Shown: positions 1 through 6,608 of the stretch, in pieces
Position numbering within the stretch: the stretch's first letter is position 1
Layout: the number at the start of each line of letters is the position of its first letter
Source of the DNA: VRUE01 sp963812335
GTDB taxonomy: Bacteria; Actinomycetota; Thermoleophilia; Solirubrobacterales; 70-9
Length of the DNA: 64,000 nt
Assembly (NCBI GenBank): GCA_963812335.1
Contig: CAWEUU010000004.1
Span: 310,001-374,000, forward strand
Direction: 5' to 3'
Position numbers and translations under genes: made by a program
Notes under the pieces: generated by a model
Told to the model about the DNA's origin: nothing
The model's input: only the letters and a program-made list of their open reading frames with translations
The model's database searches: none

Positions 1-349
1 TCTCGGCCGGCAGCAGCTCGAAGGTCATTCCGAGGATCGCCGGCCACATCAACGCCCCGCCGAGGCCCATCACGACGCGGCTGGCGATCAGCCAGCTCTC
101 CGTCTGCGCGACCCCGCCCAGTACCGACATCGAGGCGAAGATCGCGCTGCCGAGGAAGAAGGCGCGGCGGCGCCCGAACATGTCGGCGAGACGGCCGCCG
201 GTGACGATCATCACCCCGAAGGTCAGCGCGTAGGCGTTGACCACCCACTGGATCGTGTTGACGTTGGTGTCGAAGTCCTTCTCCATCGTCGGGATCGCGA
301 CGTTTACGGCGGAGAAGTCGTTGGCGATCACGAGCACGCTCATGCCCAT
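1..349 (-). CDS. MFS drug transporter, DHA2-like (5' part; C-terminus outside window)
   Basis: The reverse strand encodes the first two to four membrane helices of a major facilitator superfamily antiporter. A first helix ends in a VNVAIPTM-type segment. It is followed by WVVNAYALTFG and the motif-A loop GGRLADMFGRRRAF, which is typical of the 14-helix EmrB/QacA (DHA2) proton-coupled efflux family. The substrate cannot be read from the fragment. The first ATG is at 349, but it cuts into helix 1. The in-frame stop at 403-401 leaves no ATG, GTG or TTG further upstream, so the true start is uncertain (a non-standard start or a sequence error is possible). It diverges from leuA and appears to share its promoter region. 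Confidence 0.8.
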   Translation of the reverse strand, partial: MGMSVLVIANDFSAVNVAIPTMEKDFDTNVNTIQWVVNAYALTFGVMIVTGGRLADMFGRRRAFFLGSAIFASMSVLGGVAQTESWLIASRVVMGLGGALMWPAILGMTFELLPAE

Positions 350-384
350 TGCCAGCAGGGCTAGAATCGTGGTGCGGTCTAGCC

Positions 385-412
385 TTGCGATCCGGGCAGC
401 CTACGCTAAGCT
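385..412 (+). promoter_or_regulatory. leu leader promoter, overlapping a divergent -10 box
   Basis: TTGCGA (385-390) and TAAGCT (407-412) are separated by 16 nt and would start transcription about 419, just before the leader ATG at 423. On the other strand TAGCGT (408 to 403) is a -10 candidate for the MFS gene. The two hexamers share the TA step at 407-408. Inferred from sequence only. Confidence 0.5.
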
Positions 413-422
413 GGGACGGCGA

Positions 423-482
423 ATGACCCACCGCCTCGACAGCCTGTCGCTACTCCTTCTCCTCCCCCTCCGGGGGGAATAG
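423..482 (+). CDS. leuL: leuA leader peptide (19 aa, 8 leucines)
   Basis: A 19-codon ORF starts with ATG at 423 and ends with TAG at 480-482, 67 nt before leuA. Eight of its 19 residues are leucine, five of them consecutive (codons 10-14), then Pro-Leu. Such Leu-codon runs upstream of leu genes are the hallmark of ribosome-mediated attenuation, where translation through the run reports charged tRNA-Leu levels. It lies about 10 nt downstream of the predicted -10 box, so initiation may be nearly leaderless. GGGACGG just before the ATG is a weak Shine-Dalgarno candidate. Its job is probably regulatory, not as a protein. Confidence 0.8.
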   Translation: MTHRLDSLSLLLLLPLRGE

Positions 483-542
483 CGCTGGGCGGCGCGAGAG
501 CCGCGAGAGACAGAGGTCATTCGAAAGCACTGGAGAAGGAGG
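453..542 (+). promoter_or_regulatory. leuA translational attenuator: Leu codons complementary to the leuA SD
   Basis: Leader codons 11-13 plus one base (453-462, CTCCTTCTCC) are the exact reverse complement of GGAGAAGGAG at 532-541. That is the Shine-Dalgarno sequence of leuA, 7 nt before its ATG. A single bulged G extends the pairing by three further base pairs (450-452). A ribosome stalled for leucine would cover 453-462 and leave the SD free; a ribosome that finishes the leader would let the duplex form and block leuA initiation. The complementarity is seen directly; the mechanism is inferred. Confidence 0.7.
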
Positions 543-549
543 TAGTTCG

Positions 550-2136
550 ATGAGCACCCAGCCCGACGCAAACCGCGTCCACATCTTCGACACGACGCTG
601 CGCGATGGCGAGCAGTCGCCCGGGATCTCGCTCAACACCGCCGAGAAGGTGGAGATCGCCCAGCAGCTGGCGCGTCTCGGCGTCGACGTGATCGAGGCCG
701 GCTTCCCGATCACCTCGCCCGGTGATTTCGAAGCCGTCGAGGCGATTTCGCGCCAGGTCGAGGGCCCGACCGTGTGCGGCCTGGCCCGCACCCACAAGGC
801 CGACATCGATGCCGCCTGGGGGGCGATACGCGACGCCGGCCGGCCGCGCATCCACACCTTCATCTCGACCTCCGACATCCACATCGAGCATCAGCTGCAG
901 ACCGACCGCGAGGACGTCAAGGGCCAGGCCCGCGCCGCGGTTGCCCTCGCCCGTTCCTACTGCGATGACGTCGAGTTCTCGCCGATGGACGCCACCCGCG
1001 CCGACGTCGAGTTCACAGCCGAGGTCTGCGCGATCGCGGTCGAGGAGGGTGCGACCGTGGTCAACGTCCCCGACACGGTCGGCTACACGACCCCCGAGGA
1101 GTACGCGGACTACTTCCGCCGCCTCTACGAGCTGGTCCCGGGGCTGCGCGAGGTCGAGGCCTCGGTCCACTGCCACGACGACCTGGGCATGGCCGTTGCC
1201 AACTCCTACGCCGGCGTGCTGGCCGGCGCCCGCCAGGTCGAGTGTGCGGTCAACGGAATCGGTGAGCGCGCGGGCAACTGCTCGCTCGAGGAGATCGCGA
1301 TGCTGATCCGGACCCGGGAAGACGTGCACGGGTTGACGATTGGCCTGGAGACGCGTGAGCTGGCGCGGACCAGCCGCATGGTTTCGCGCCTGACCGGCTA
1401 TGCGATCCAGCCCAACAAGGCGATCGTCGGGCGCAACGCCTTCGCCCACGAGTCCGGCATCCACCAGGACGGCGTGCTGAAGGAGCGCTCGACCTACGAG
1501 ATCATGGACGCGACCGAAGTCGGTCTGGAGTCGAACTCGATCGTGCTCGGCAAGCACTCCGGCCGCCACGCGCTGCGCGATGCGCTGGAGCAGCTCGGCT
1601 TCAAGATCGAGGGCAACGCGCTGAACGCCGCCTTCAAGCGCTTCAAGGAGGTCGCCGACCGCAAGAAGCAGGTCACCGCGCTCGACCTGGAGGCAATCGT
1701 CTCCGACGAGATGCGAGAGAAGGAGGACGCGCACGAGCTCTCCTGGTTTGAGGTCGAGGCGGGCTCACGGCGCGAGCCGCTGGCGCGCGTGGCGGTGAGC
1801 CTGCCCTCCGGTGAGGAGGTCATCGGTGAATCCGGCGGCGACGGCCCGGTCGATGCGATCTTCCGTGCGATCCAAAAGGCGACCGACACTGAGTGCGACC
1901 TGCGCCAGTTTACGGTTGAGGCCGTGACCGAGGGGGAGGACGCGCTTGGCCAGGTGACCGTGATGCTGCGTGCCGCCGCACGCCTGGCGACCGGCCAGGG
2001 GGTTGCCACCGACATCCTCGAGGCCTCCGCACGCGCCTACGTTCGGGCCCTGTCCAACGCGCTCGAGGGCGCCGCGATTCGCGAGGCCGAGGCGGCCACG
2101 GCCGATGCCGCAACCGAGCGCACGCCGGGCCCCTGA
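550..2136 (+). CDS. leuA: 2-isopropylmalate synthase
   Basis: LeuA condenses acetyl-CoA with 2-oxoisovalerate to give 2-isopropylmalate, the first committed step of leucine synthesis in the cytoplasm. The 528-residue protein carries the HMGL-type TIM barrel with FDTTLRDGEQSPG at residues 13-25, the metal-binding HCHDD motif and NGIGERAGN. A C-terminal LeuA regulatory domain (about residues 390-510) in this family binds leucine for feedback inhibition. The start is fixed by a strong SD, GGAGAAGGAGG at 532-542. That same SD is complementary to the leader peptide Leu codons, so control should act on both translation and enzyme activity. leuC, leuD and leuB follow further downstream. Confidence 0.96.
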   Translation: MSTQPDANRVHIFDTTLRDGEQSPGISLNTAEKVEIAQQLARLGVDVIEAGFPITSPGDFEAVEAISRQVEGPTVCGLARTHKADIDAAWGAIRDAGRPRIHTFISTSDIHIEHQLQTDREDVKGQARAAVALARSYCDDVEFSPMDATRADVEFTAEVCAIAVEEGATVVNVPDTVGYTTPEEYADYFRRLYELVPGLREVEASVHCHDDLGMAVANSYAGVLAGARQVECAVNGIGERAGNCSLEEIAMLIRTREDVHGLTIGLETRELARTSRMVSRLTGYAIQPNKAIVGRNAFAHESGIHQDGVLKERSTYEIMDATEVGLESNSIVLGKHSGRHALRDALEQLGFKIEGNALNAAFKRFKEVADRKKQVTALDLEAIVSDEMREKEDAHELSWFEVEAGSRREPLARVAVSLPSGEEVIGESGGDGPVDAIFRAIQKATDTECDLRQFTVEAVTEGEDALGQVTVMLRAAARLATGQGVATDILEASARAYVRALSNALEGAAIREAEAATADAATERTPGP

Positions 2137-2140
2137 GCCG

Positions 2141-2626
2141 ATGGCATCCGCGCCGCCGCCGCTAGGCCATCGCTACCGGCATGGGCTACGCAAAGCGGTC
2201 GGTACCAGCGCCGGTCCCTACGGCTACACGCTGACGGTCTGGACCACCGGCGCGGTGCTGATCCACGCCCGCGGGATACCGACGACGCTCGATGCGATGC
2301 TCTTCATGTTCGGTGCCGTGATCGCGTTCTCGGCGGTTGGCGCGCTGGCCTTCCGGCACAACCCGCCGGTACGCGCCATAGCCGTCAGCCACCCCGTGCT
2401 CTGGGGCAGCTTTCACTTCGTGCCCGTGGCTGCCTCGATCGGCGCTGCATCTCTGGTCGCGCACTTCGTCCAGGGCAGCGCCGCCTGGCCGTTTGCAGGC
2501 TTCACCGCGACCGCGATCTACCTCACCTTCGTCGCTGCCCAGATCACCTTCTTCGAGGAGCAGGTTTTCGAAGACCTCGAGCACGAGGTGGCCCAGGTCG
2601 AGCGCGAGGTCGTCGAGGACCTGTAG
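2141..2626 (+). CDS. Small integral membrane protein of unknown function
   Basis: The 161-residue protein starts at ATG 2141, four bases after the leuA stop, so it is probably co-transcribed with leuA. I recognise no family. It shows about four hydrophobic segments (roughly residues 30-45, 50-70, 85-108 and 115-138) and ends in an acidic, helix-prone tail rich in Glu and Val that would face the cytoplasm or form a short coiled coil. Longer in-frame extensions upstream overlap leuA and lack support. A link to leucine metabolism or export is only suggested by position. Confidence 0.65.
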   Translation: MASAPPPLGHRYRHGLRKAVGTSAGPYGYTLTVWTTGAVLIHARGIPTTLDAMLFMFGAVIAFSAVGALAFRHNPPVRAIAVSHPVLWGSFHFVPVAASIGAASLVAHFVQGSAAWPFAGFTATAIYLTFVAAQITFFEEQVFEDLEHEVAQVEREVVEDL

Positions 2627-2691
2627 GCACAAAAAAACCACACCGGCGCCAGAATCCCGCCGCCAAATCGACCCATTCAGCGCGCCACCCC

Positions 2692-3082
2692 CGCGTCGGG
2701 CTCGGCCGCGAGATGATTCGGCGCCGACTGCAGACCGCCCGCCTGCACCGCCTCCACGCCGGGGTGTATGCAGCGGGGCACCGGATCCTGCCGCGAGAGG
2801 GCAGGTGGATGGCGGCGGTCTGGCGGCCGGAGATGACGCGGTGCTGAGTCATCGGTCCGCTGCGGCGCTCTGGGGTTTGCGCCGTGTCGATCCAGACGAG
2901 ATCGAGGTTACGGTCCCCAGATCGACGCATTCGTCCGGCCGGCTGACCGACAACGCGACCGCCGACTGGTGGCCGCGGGGTGGACCGTGGTCCACGCGAC
3001 CGATCGCCAGTTGGACGAAGGCGATGAAGTCGCCGCCGACACCCGTTCGATACTGGCTCTGCGACGCGCTGAATCTGCATAA
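2692..3082 (+). pseudogene. Remnant of a DUF559-family protein (AbiEi-like N-terminus)
   Basis: Three frames in succession spell pieces of one protein. Frame 1 (about 2692-2820) gives a GxxREMIRRRLQTARLHRL...GVYAAGH...REGRWMAAV stretch. After an apparent one-base loss near 2818, the next frame gives LAAGDDAVLSHRSAAALWGL and IEVTVPR. A third frame (2945-3082) gives the DUF559 C-terminal signature with AGWTVVHATDRQLDE and a stop at 3080. The central part, over 100 residues in intact members, is missing. This is a decayed gene, not a sequencing slip, because both a frameshift and an internal deletion are present. DUF559 proteins are often strain-specific, which suggests past transfer. Confidence 0.75.
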
Positions 3083-3127
3083 AGGGTTGGTATGGAGGTC
3101 TTTTCGCCGACTCACGGGGATTTGGCT

Positions 3128-3143
3128 GTACGTGATAACGTAC
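3128..3143 (+). promoter_or_regulatory. Palindrome just upstream of the XRE-cupin gene (operator candidate)
   Basis: GTACGT (3128-3133) and ACGTAC (3138-3143) form a perfect 6-bp inverted repeat around GATA, ending 7 nt before the ATG at 3151. A further ACGTA lies at 3146-3150. Position and symmetry fit an operator for the dimeric HTH regulator encoded next. Binding is inferred. Confidence 0.55.
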
Positions 3144-3150
3144 GGACGTA

Positions 3151-3753
3151 ATGAGCATTGCTACGAGTGATTCCAGGGCTGAGGGTGCTGCGGAGGCGAC
3201 CCTGGGCCTGCGGGTGCGGGCGTTGCGCGAGGCGATGGGGTTCTCTTTGCGGGACCTCGCCGAGCGCAGCGGGGTGAGCGCCCCGATGCTCTCGCAGGTG
3301 GAGCGAGGGGAGACCAGCCCGACCCTTGCGGTCGCTGAGAAGATCGCTTCCGGGCTCGAGTTGACGCTCTCGCAGTTGCTGCGGCTGGACGAGGGCGAGC
3401 ACGTCGCCGTCAGCCGGGCCGGAGAGAGGCGCCGTTTCGAGCGCGGCGGCCACCGCTTCGAGGAGCTGACCCCGCCGCTGCCAGGGCAGCGCGCCGATGT
3501 CTCCCTGCACACGCTGCGCGCGGGAGCCAGCACCGGCGGACCCGACGACCCGCCGATCCACGAGCCGGGCAGCCGCGAGACCGCGGTCGTGCTGACCGGC
3601 GTACTGGCGCTGACCGTCGACGGCGCCCGCCACGAGCTGCACGCGGGCGATAGCGTCACCTTCGACGCCGACCTGCCGCACCACTTTGAGAACGACGGCG
3701 AGGAGCAGGCCCGTTTCCTCGCCGTGATCGCCGCCGGACTGAGGAGGAGCTGA
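3151..3753 (+). CDS. XRE-family transcriptional regulator with C-terminal cupin domain
   Basis: The 200-residue protein has an N-terminal XRE helix-turn-helix (about residues 15-75, with SLRDLAERSGVSAPMLSQVE) and a C-terminal cupin beta-barrel (about 110-195) that probably binds a small ligand or metal. This layout is common in local regulators of amino acid, polyamine or redox genes. No clear SD precedes ATG 3151, so translation may be leaderless or weak; a palindrome sits in the promoter. The stop at 3753 is 3 nt before leuC, whose SD (GAGGAG) lies inside the regulator gene. Regulator and leuC should therefore be co-transcribed, and control of the leuCDB part of the cluster is a reasonable guess. 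Confidence 0.85.
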   Translation: MSIATSDSRAEGAAEATLGLRVRALREAMGFSLRDLAERSGVSAPMLSQVERGETSPTLAVAEKIASGLELTLSQLLRLDEGEHVAVSRAGERRRFERGGHRFEELTPPLPGQRADVSLHTLRAGASTGGPDDPPIHEPGSRETAVVLTGVLALTVDGARHELHAGDSVTFDADLPHHFENDGEEQARFLAVIAAGLRRS

Positions 3754-3756
3754 GCC

Positions 3757-5142
3757 ATGCCACAGACGATGTTCGACAAGATCTGGAGCGAGCACGAGGT
3801 CTCCGACGGACTGCTCTACATCGACCTGCACCTGGTCCACGAGGTGACCTCGCCGCAGGCCTTCGACGGGCTGCGGCTGGCCGGGCGCGGGGTCCGCCGG
3901 CCCGACCGGACCCTCGCCACCGCCGACCACAACGTGCCGACTGACGGCACGATGGCGGCGAAGCTGATCGCCGACCAGCTCTCCCGCATCCAGGTCGAGA
4001 CCTTGGAGCGCAACTGCGAGGAGTTCGGTATCCCGATCTACTCTCTCGGCTCCGAGCGCCAGGGCATCGTCCACGTGATCGGCCCCGAGCTCGGCGTAAC
4101 CCAGCCCGGGATGACGATCGTCTGCGGCGACAGCCATACGTCGACCCACGGCGCCTTCGGCGCGCTTGCCTTCGGCATCGGCACCTCCGAGGTCGAGCAC
4201 GTGCTGGCGACCCAGTGTTTGGTGCAGAAGCGGCCGAAGACGATGCGCATCTTCTACTCGGGCGAGCTCGGCCCGGGCGTAACCCCCAAGGACCTGATTC
4301 TGGCGACAATCGGCCGCCTCGGCACCGGCGGCATGGTCGGCCACGCGGTCGAGTACGCCGGCCCGGTGATCGAGGCGCTCTCGATGCCCGGCCGGATGAC
4401 GATCTGCAACATGACGATCGAGGGTGGCGGCCGCGCCGGGATGATCGCCCCTGACGAAACCACCTTCGAGTGGGTGCGCGGCCGCGACGGCGCGCCGCAC
4501 GACTTCGCCGCCGCGACCGAGCGCTGGCGGAGGCTGCCGACCGACCAAGGGGCGAGCTTCGACACCGAGGTCGAGGTCGATGCCGCGGCGATTTCGCCGA
4601 TGGTCACCTGGGGGACCAACCCCGGAATGGTCGTCGAGGTCACCGACGCGGTGCCCGATCCCGCCGCGATGGACTCTCCCGCCGAGCGCGAATCGGCCGA
4701 GCGCGCGCTCGGCTACATGGGTCTCGAGGCCGGCACGCCGATGACCGAGCTGCAGCCCGAACGCGTCTTCATCGGCTCCTGCACCAACTCTCGGATCGAG
4801 GACCTGCGCGAGGCCGCCGCGATGGTCGACGGCCGCAAGGTCGCCGGCACGGTGAGGGCGATGGTCGTGCCGGGCTCCCAGCAGGTCAAGGCGGACGCCG
4901 AGGCCGAGGGCCTGCACGACGTCTTCCGCTCGGCGGGTTTCGAGTGGCGCGAGGCCGGCTGCTCGATGTGCCTGGGGATGAACCCGGACACGCTGATCGA
5001 GGGCGAGCGTTGCGCCTCGACCTCGAACCGCAACTTCGAGGGCCGCCAGGGCAAGGGCGGCCGGACCCATCTGGTCAGCCCGCGGATGGCCGCCGCAGCG
5101 GCGATCGAGGGCCATTTCGTCGACATCAGGGATTGGAGCTAA
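3757..5142 (+). CDS. leuC: 3-isopropylmalate dehydratase, large subunit
   Basis: LeuC pairs with LeuD to isomerise 2-isopropylmalate to 3-isopropylmalate. The same enzyme acts on citramalate in the CimA route to isoleucine. The 461-residue aconitase-fold protein keeps the three [4Fe-4S] ligands, Cys342 in GSCTNSR and Cys402 and Cys405 in CSMC, and the substrate-binding GDSHTSTHGAFGALAFGIG stretch. Length is normal for the bacterial LeuC family. GAGGAG upstream of ATG 3757 is the SD. leuD follows after a 114-nt gap that contains an 11-bp hairpin, an unusually long spacing for two subunits of one enzyme. Confidence 0.96.
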   Translation: MPQTMFDKIWSEHEVSDGLLYIDLHLVHEVTSPQAFDGLRLAGRGVRRPDRTLATADHNVPTDGTMAAKLIADQLSRIQVETLERNCEEFGIPIYSLGSERQGIVHVIGPELGVTQPGMTIVCGDSHTSTHGAFGALAFGIGTSEVEHVLATQCLVQKRPKTMRIFYSGELGPGVTPKDLILATIGRLGTGGMVGHAVEYAGPVIEALSMPGRMTICNMTIEGGGRAGMIAPDETTFEWVRGRDGAPHDFAAATERWRRLPTDQGASFDTEVEVDAAAISPMVTWGTNPGMVVEVTDAVPDPAAMDSPAERESAERALGYMGLEAGTPMTELQPERVFIGSCTNSRIEDLREAAAMVDGRKVAGTVRAMVVPGSQQVKADAEAEGLHDVFRSAGFEWREAGCSMCLGMNPDTLIEGERCASTSNRNFEGRQGKGGRTHLVSPRMAAAAAIEGHFVDIRDWS

Positions 5143-5170
5143 AGATCAAACCGCCGGCTGCTCTGCTCTC

Positions 5171-5209
5171 ACGAGACCGAAGAGGAATCAGAAATGCATT
5201 CGGTCTCGT
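5171..5209 (+). repeat. 11-bp inverted repeat between leuC and leuD
   Basis: ACGAGACCGAA (5171-5181) and TTCGGTCTCGT (5199-5209) are perfect complements around a 17-nt loop. There is no U-tract long enough for a classical terminator. The hairpin may be an mRNA processing or stabilising element or an operator; the sequence does not decide. Confidence 0.6.
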
Positions 5210-5256
5210 TTCCGCGTCCGCTGCCGGCGGGCCAGATATGGAATCGGAGGTACACC

Positions 5257-5820
5257 TTGCGACCCATCGATGTGATTGAGGGTGGCGTGTCCGTGCTTGA
5301 CCGCGCGGATGTCGACACCGACCAGATCATCCCCAAGCAGTTCCTCAAGCGGGTCGAGCGGACCGGCTTCGGCGAGTTCCTCTTCTACGACTGGTTGCGC
5401 GACGGCGAGATCGAGCTCGAGCCGAACCCGATCCTCGTCGCCGGCCGCAACTTCGGCTGCGGCTCCTCGCGCGAGCACGCTCCCTGGGCGCTGGAGGACT
5501 TCGGCTTCGAGGCCATCATCGCCCCGTCCTTCGCCGACATCTTCTACGCCAACTGCACCAAGATTGGCCTGCTGCCGATCGAGCTGGACGAGCAACACTG
5601 CCGCACGGTGGCCGAGGCGGGGGAGGCCCGGATCGACGTCGACGATCAGACCGTGACCTGCGCCGCCGGCGTCTTCGAGTTCCAGATCGAGCCCGACATC
5701 CAGCATCGCCTGCTCAACGGCCTCGACGACATCGGCATCACGCTCGAGAACGCCGCTGCGATCGACACGTTCGAGGCCGCGCGCCCGAGCGAAGCCGTCC
5801 CCGCGACGACTGCGTTGTGA
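5257..5820 (+). CDS. leuD: 3-isopropylmalate dehydratase, small subunit
   Basis: LeuD supplies the swivelling domain that completes the LeuCD active site. The protein reads RPIDVIEGGVSVLDRADVDTDQIIPKQF at its N-terminus and contains GRNFGCGSSREHAPWAL, the family signature. I chose TTG at 5257, because GGAGG at 5246-5250 sits 6 nt upstream and the resulting 187 residues match the normal family length. An in-frame ATG at 5194 would add 21 residues that overlap the intergenic hairpin and look non-coding. The stop overlaps the next gene (GTGA), implying translational coupling with the methyltransferase. Confidence 0.94.
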   Translation: MRPIDVIEGGVSVLDRADVDTDQIIPKQFLKRVERTGFGEFLFYDWLRDGEIELEPNPILVAGRNFGCGSSREHAPWALEDFGFEAIIAPSFADIFYANCTKIGLLPIELDEQHCRTVAEAGEARIDVDDQTVTCAAGVFEFQIEPDIQHRLLNGLDDIGITLENAAAIDTFEAARPSEAVPATTAL

Positions 5821-6608
5821 GCGACTCGCAGCCGGCCCGCGCGATCAACACCGGCCCCCGCGAGTGGGACGCCGACACCTACGACGCCGTCTCCGACCCG
5901 CAGTTCGAGTGGGGGACGGAGGTGCTGGAGCGGCTCGAGCTCAGTGGCGAGGAGTCGGTGCTCGATGCCGGTTGCGGCTCGGGCCGAGTCACGGCCGAGC
6001 TGTTGGGGCGCCTGCCGCGCGGGCGCCTGCTTGCGGTCGACGGCTCGGAGGCGATGATCGCGAAGGCACGCGAGCGGCTGGGGGACCAGGCCGGATACCT
6101 GGTCGCCGACCTCGCCGAGCTAGAGGTCGACGAACCGGTCGACCTGGTCTTCTCGACCGCGACCTTCCACTGGATCGCCGACCACGAGCGGCTCTTCCAG
6201 TGCCTGCGGGCGGCGCTGCGGCCCGGTGGCCGGCTGGTCGCCCAGTGCGGCGGCGAGGGCAATGTCGCGGCCTACGCGGACGCGATCGCGAGGGCGGCGG
6301 GCCGACCCGAGTTCGCGCCGCACGTCGGGTCGATCGAGGGGATGTGGAACTTCGCCTCTCCGAACGCGACCGGGGAGAAGCTGCGCGCAGCCGGCTTCGA
6401 GCAGGTGCGTTGCTGGTTGCAGCCAAAGCCAGTCGAGCCGGCCCAACCCTTCGAGTTCGCCGCCACCGTCACCCTCGGGCCGCACCTTGCCCGCCTTCCG
6501 GCCGAGCTCGAACGCCCCTTCGTCGAGGCGGTCCTCGCCGAGGCCGGCGAGCCGCTGCGGCTCGACTACGTGCGCCTCAACATCGAGGCTAGAGTGCCGT
6601 CCCCGTGA
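5817..6608 (+). CDS. Class I SAM methyltransferase, Tam-like (trans-aconitate/isopropylmalate methyltransferase candidate)
   Basis: The 263-residue protein has the Rossmann SAM-binding motif VLDAGCGSGRVTAELL (about residues 48-63), an acidic motif II with LLAVDGS, and FSTATFHWI followed by RPGGRLVAQCGG. This fits the trans-aconitate 2-methyltransferase (Tam) branch of methyltransferase families. It starts at GTG 5817 inside the leuD stop, and its own stop overlaps the leuB start, so it is embedded in the leu operon. Known family enzymes methyl-esterify trans-aconitate (E. coli Tam) or 3-isopropylmalate and trans-aconitate (yeast Tmt1). Acting on an LeuCD product or by-product is an inference from this placement. 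Confidence 0.8.
   Translation: MSDSQPARAINTGPREWDADTYDAVSDPQFEWGTEVLERLELSGEESVLDAGCGSGRVTAELLGRLPRGRLLAVDGSEAMIAKARERLGDQAGYLVADLAELEVDEPVDLVFSTATFHWIADHERLFQCLRAALRPGGRLVAQCGGEGNVAAYADAIARAAGRPEFAPHVGSIEGMWNFASPNATGEKLRAAGFEQVRCWLQPKPVEPAQPFEFAATVTLGPHLARLPAELERPFVEAVLAEAGEPLRLDYVRLNIEARVPSP
6590..6595 (+). promoter_or_regulatory. Candidate internal -10 box before leuB
   Basis: TAGAGT lies 9 nt before the leuB GTG, matching the leaderless pattern seen elsewhere in the window. It lies inside the methyltransferase reading frame, so it may be a chance match. Confidence 0.35.

Noticed and set aside
423..549. A leucine T-box riboswitch upstream of leuA
   Set aside because: No T-box core or anticodon specifier loop is visible; the Leu-codon leader and SD complementarity explain the region better.
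3112..5115. A 667-codon open frame antisense to leuC
   Set aside because: It mirrors the strong codon-position GC bias of leuC, has low-complexity Arg/Gly/Asp composition and no recognisable domain. Similar long antisense frames oppose cimA, hisD, nadE and leuA.
5194..5256. ATG 5194 as the leuD start
   Set aside because: The extra residues overlap the hairpin and do not resemble LeuD; TTG 5257 has a GGAGG at ideal spacing and gives normal length.
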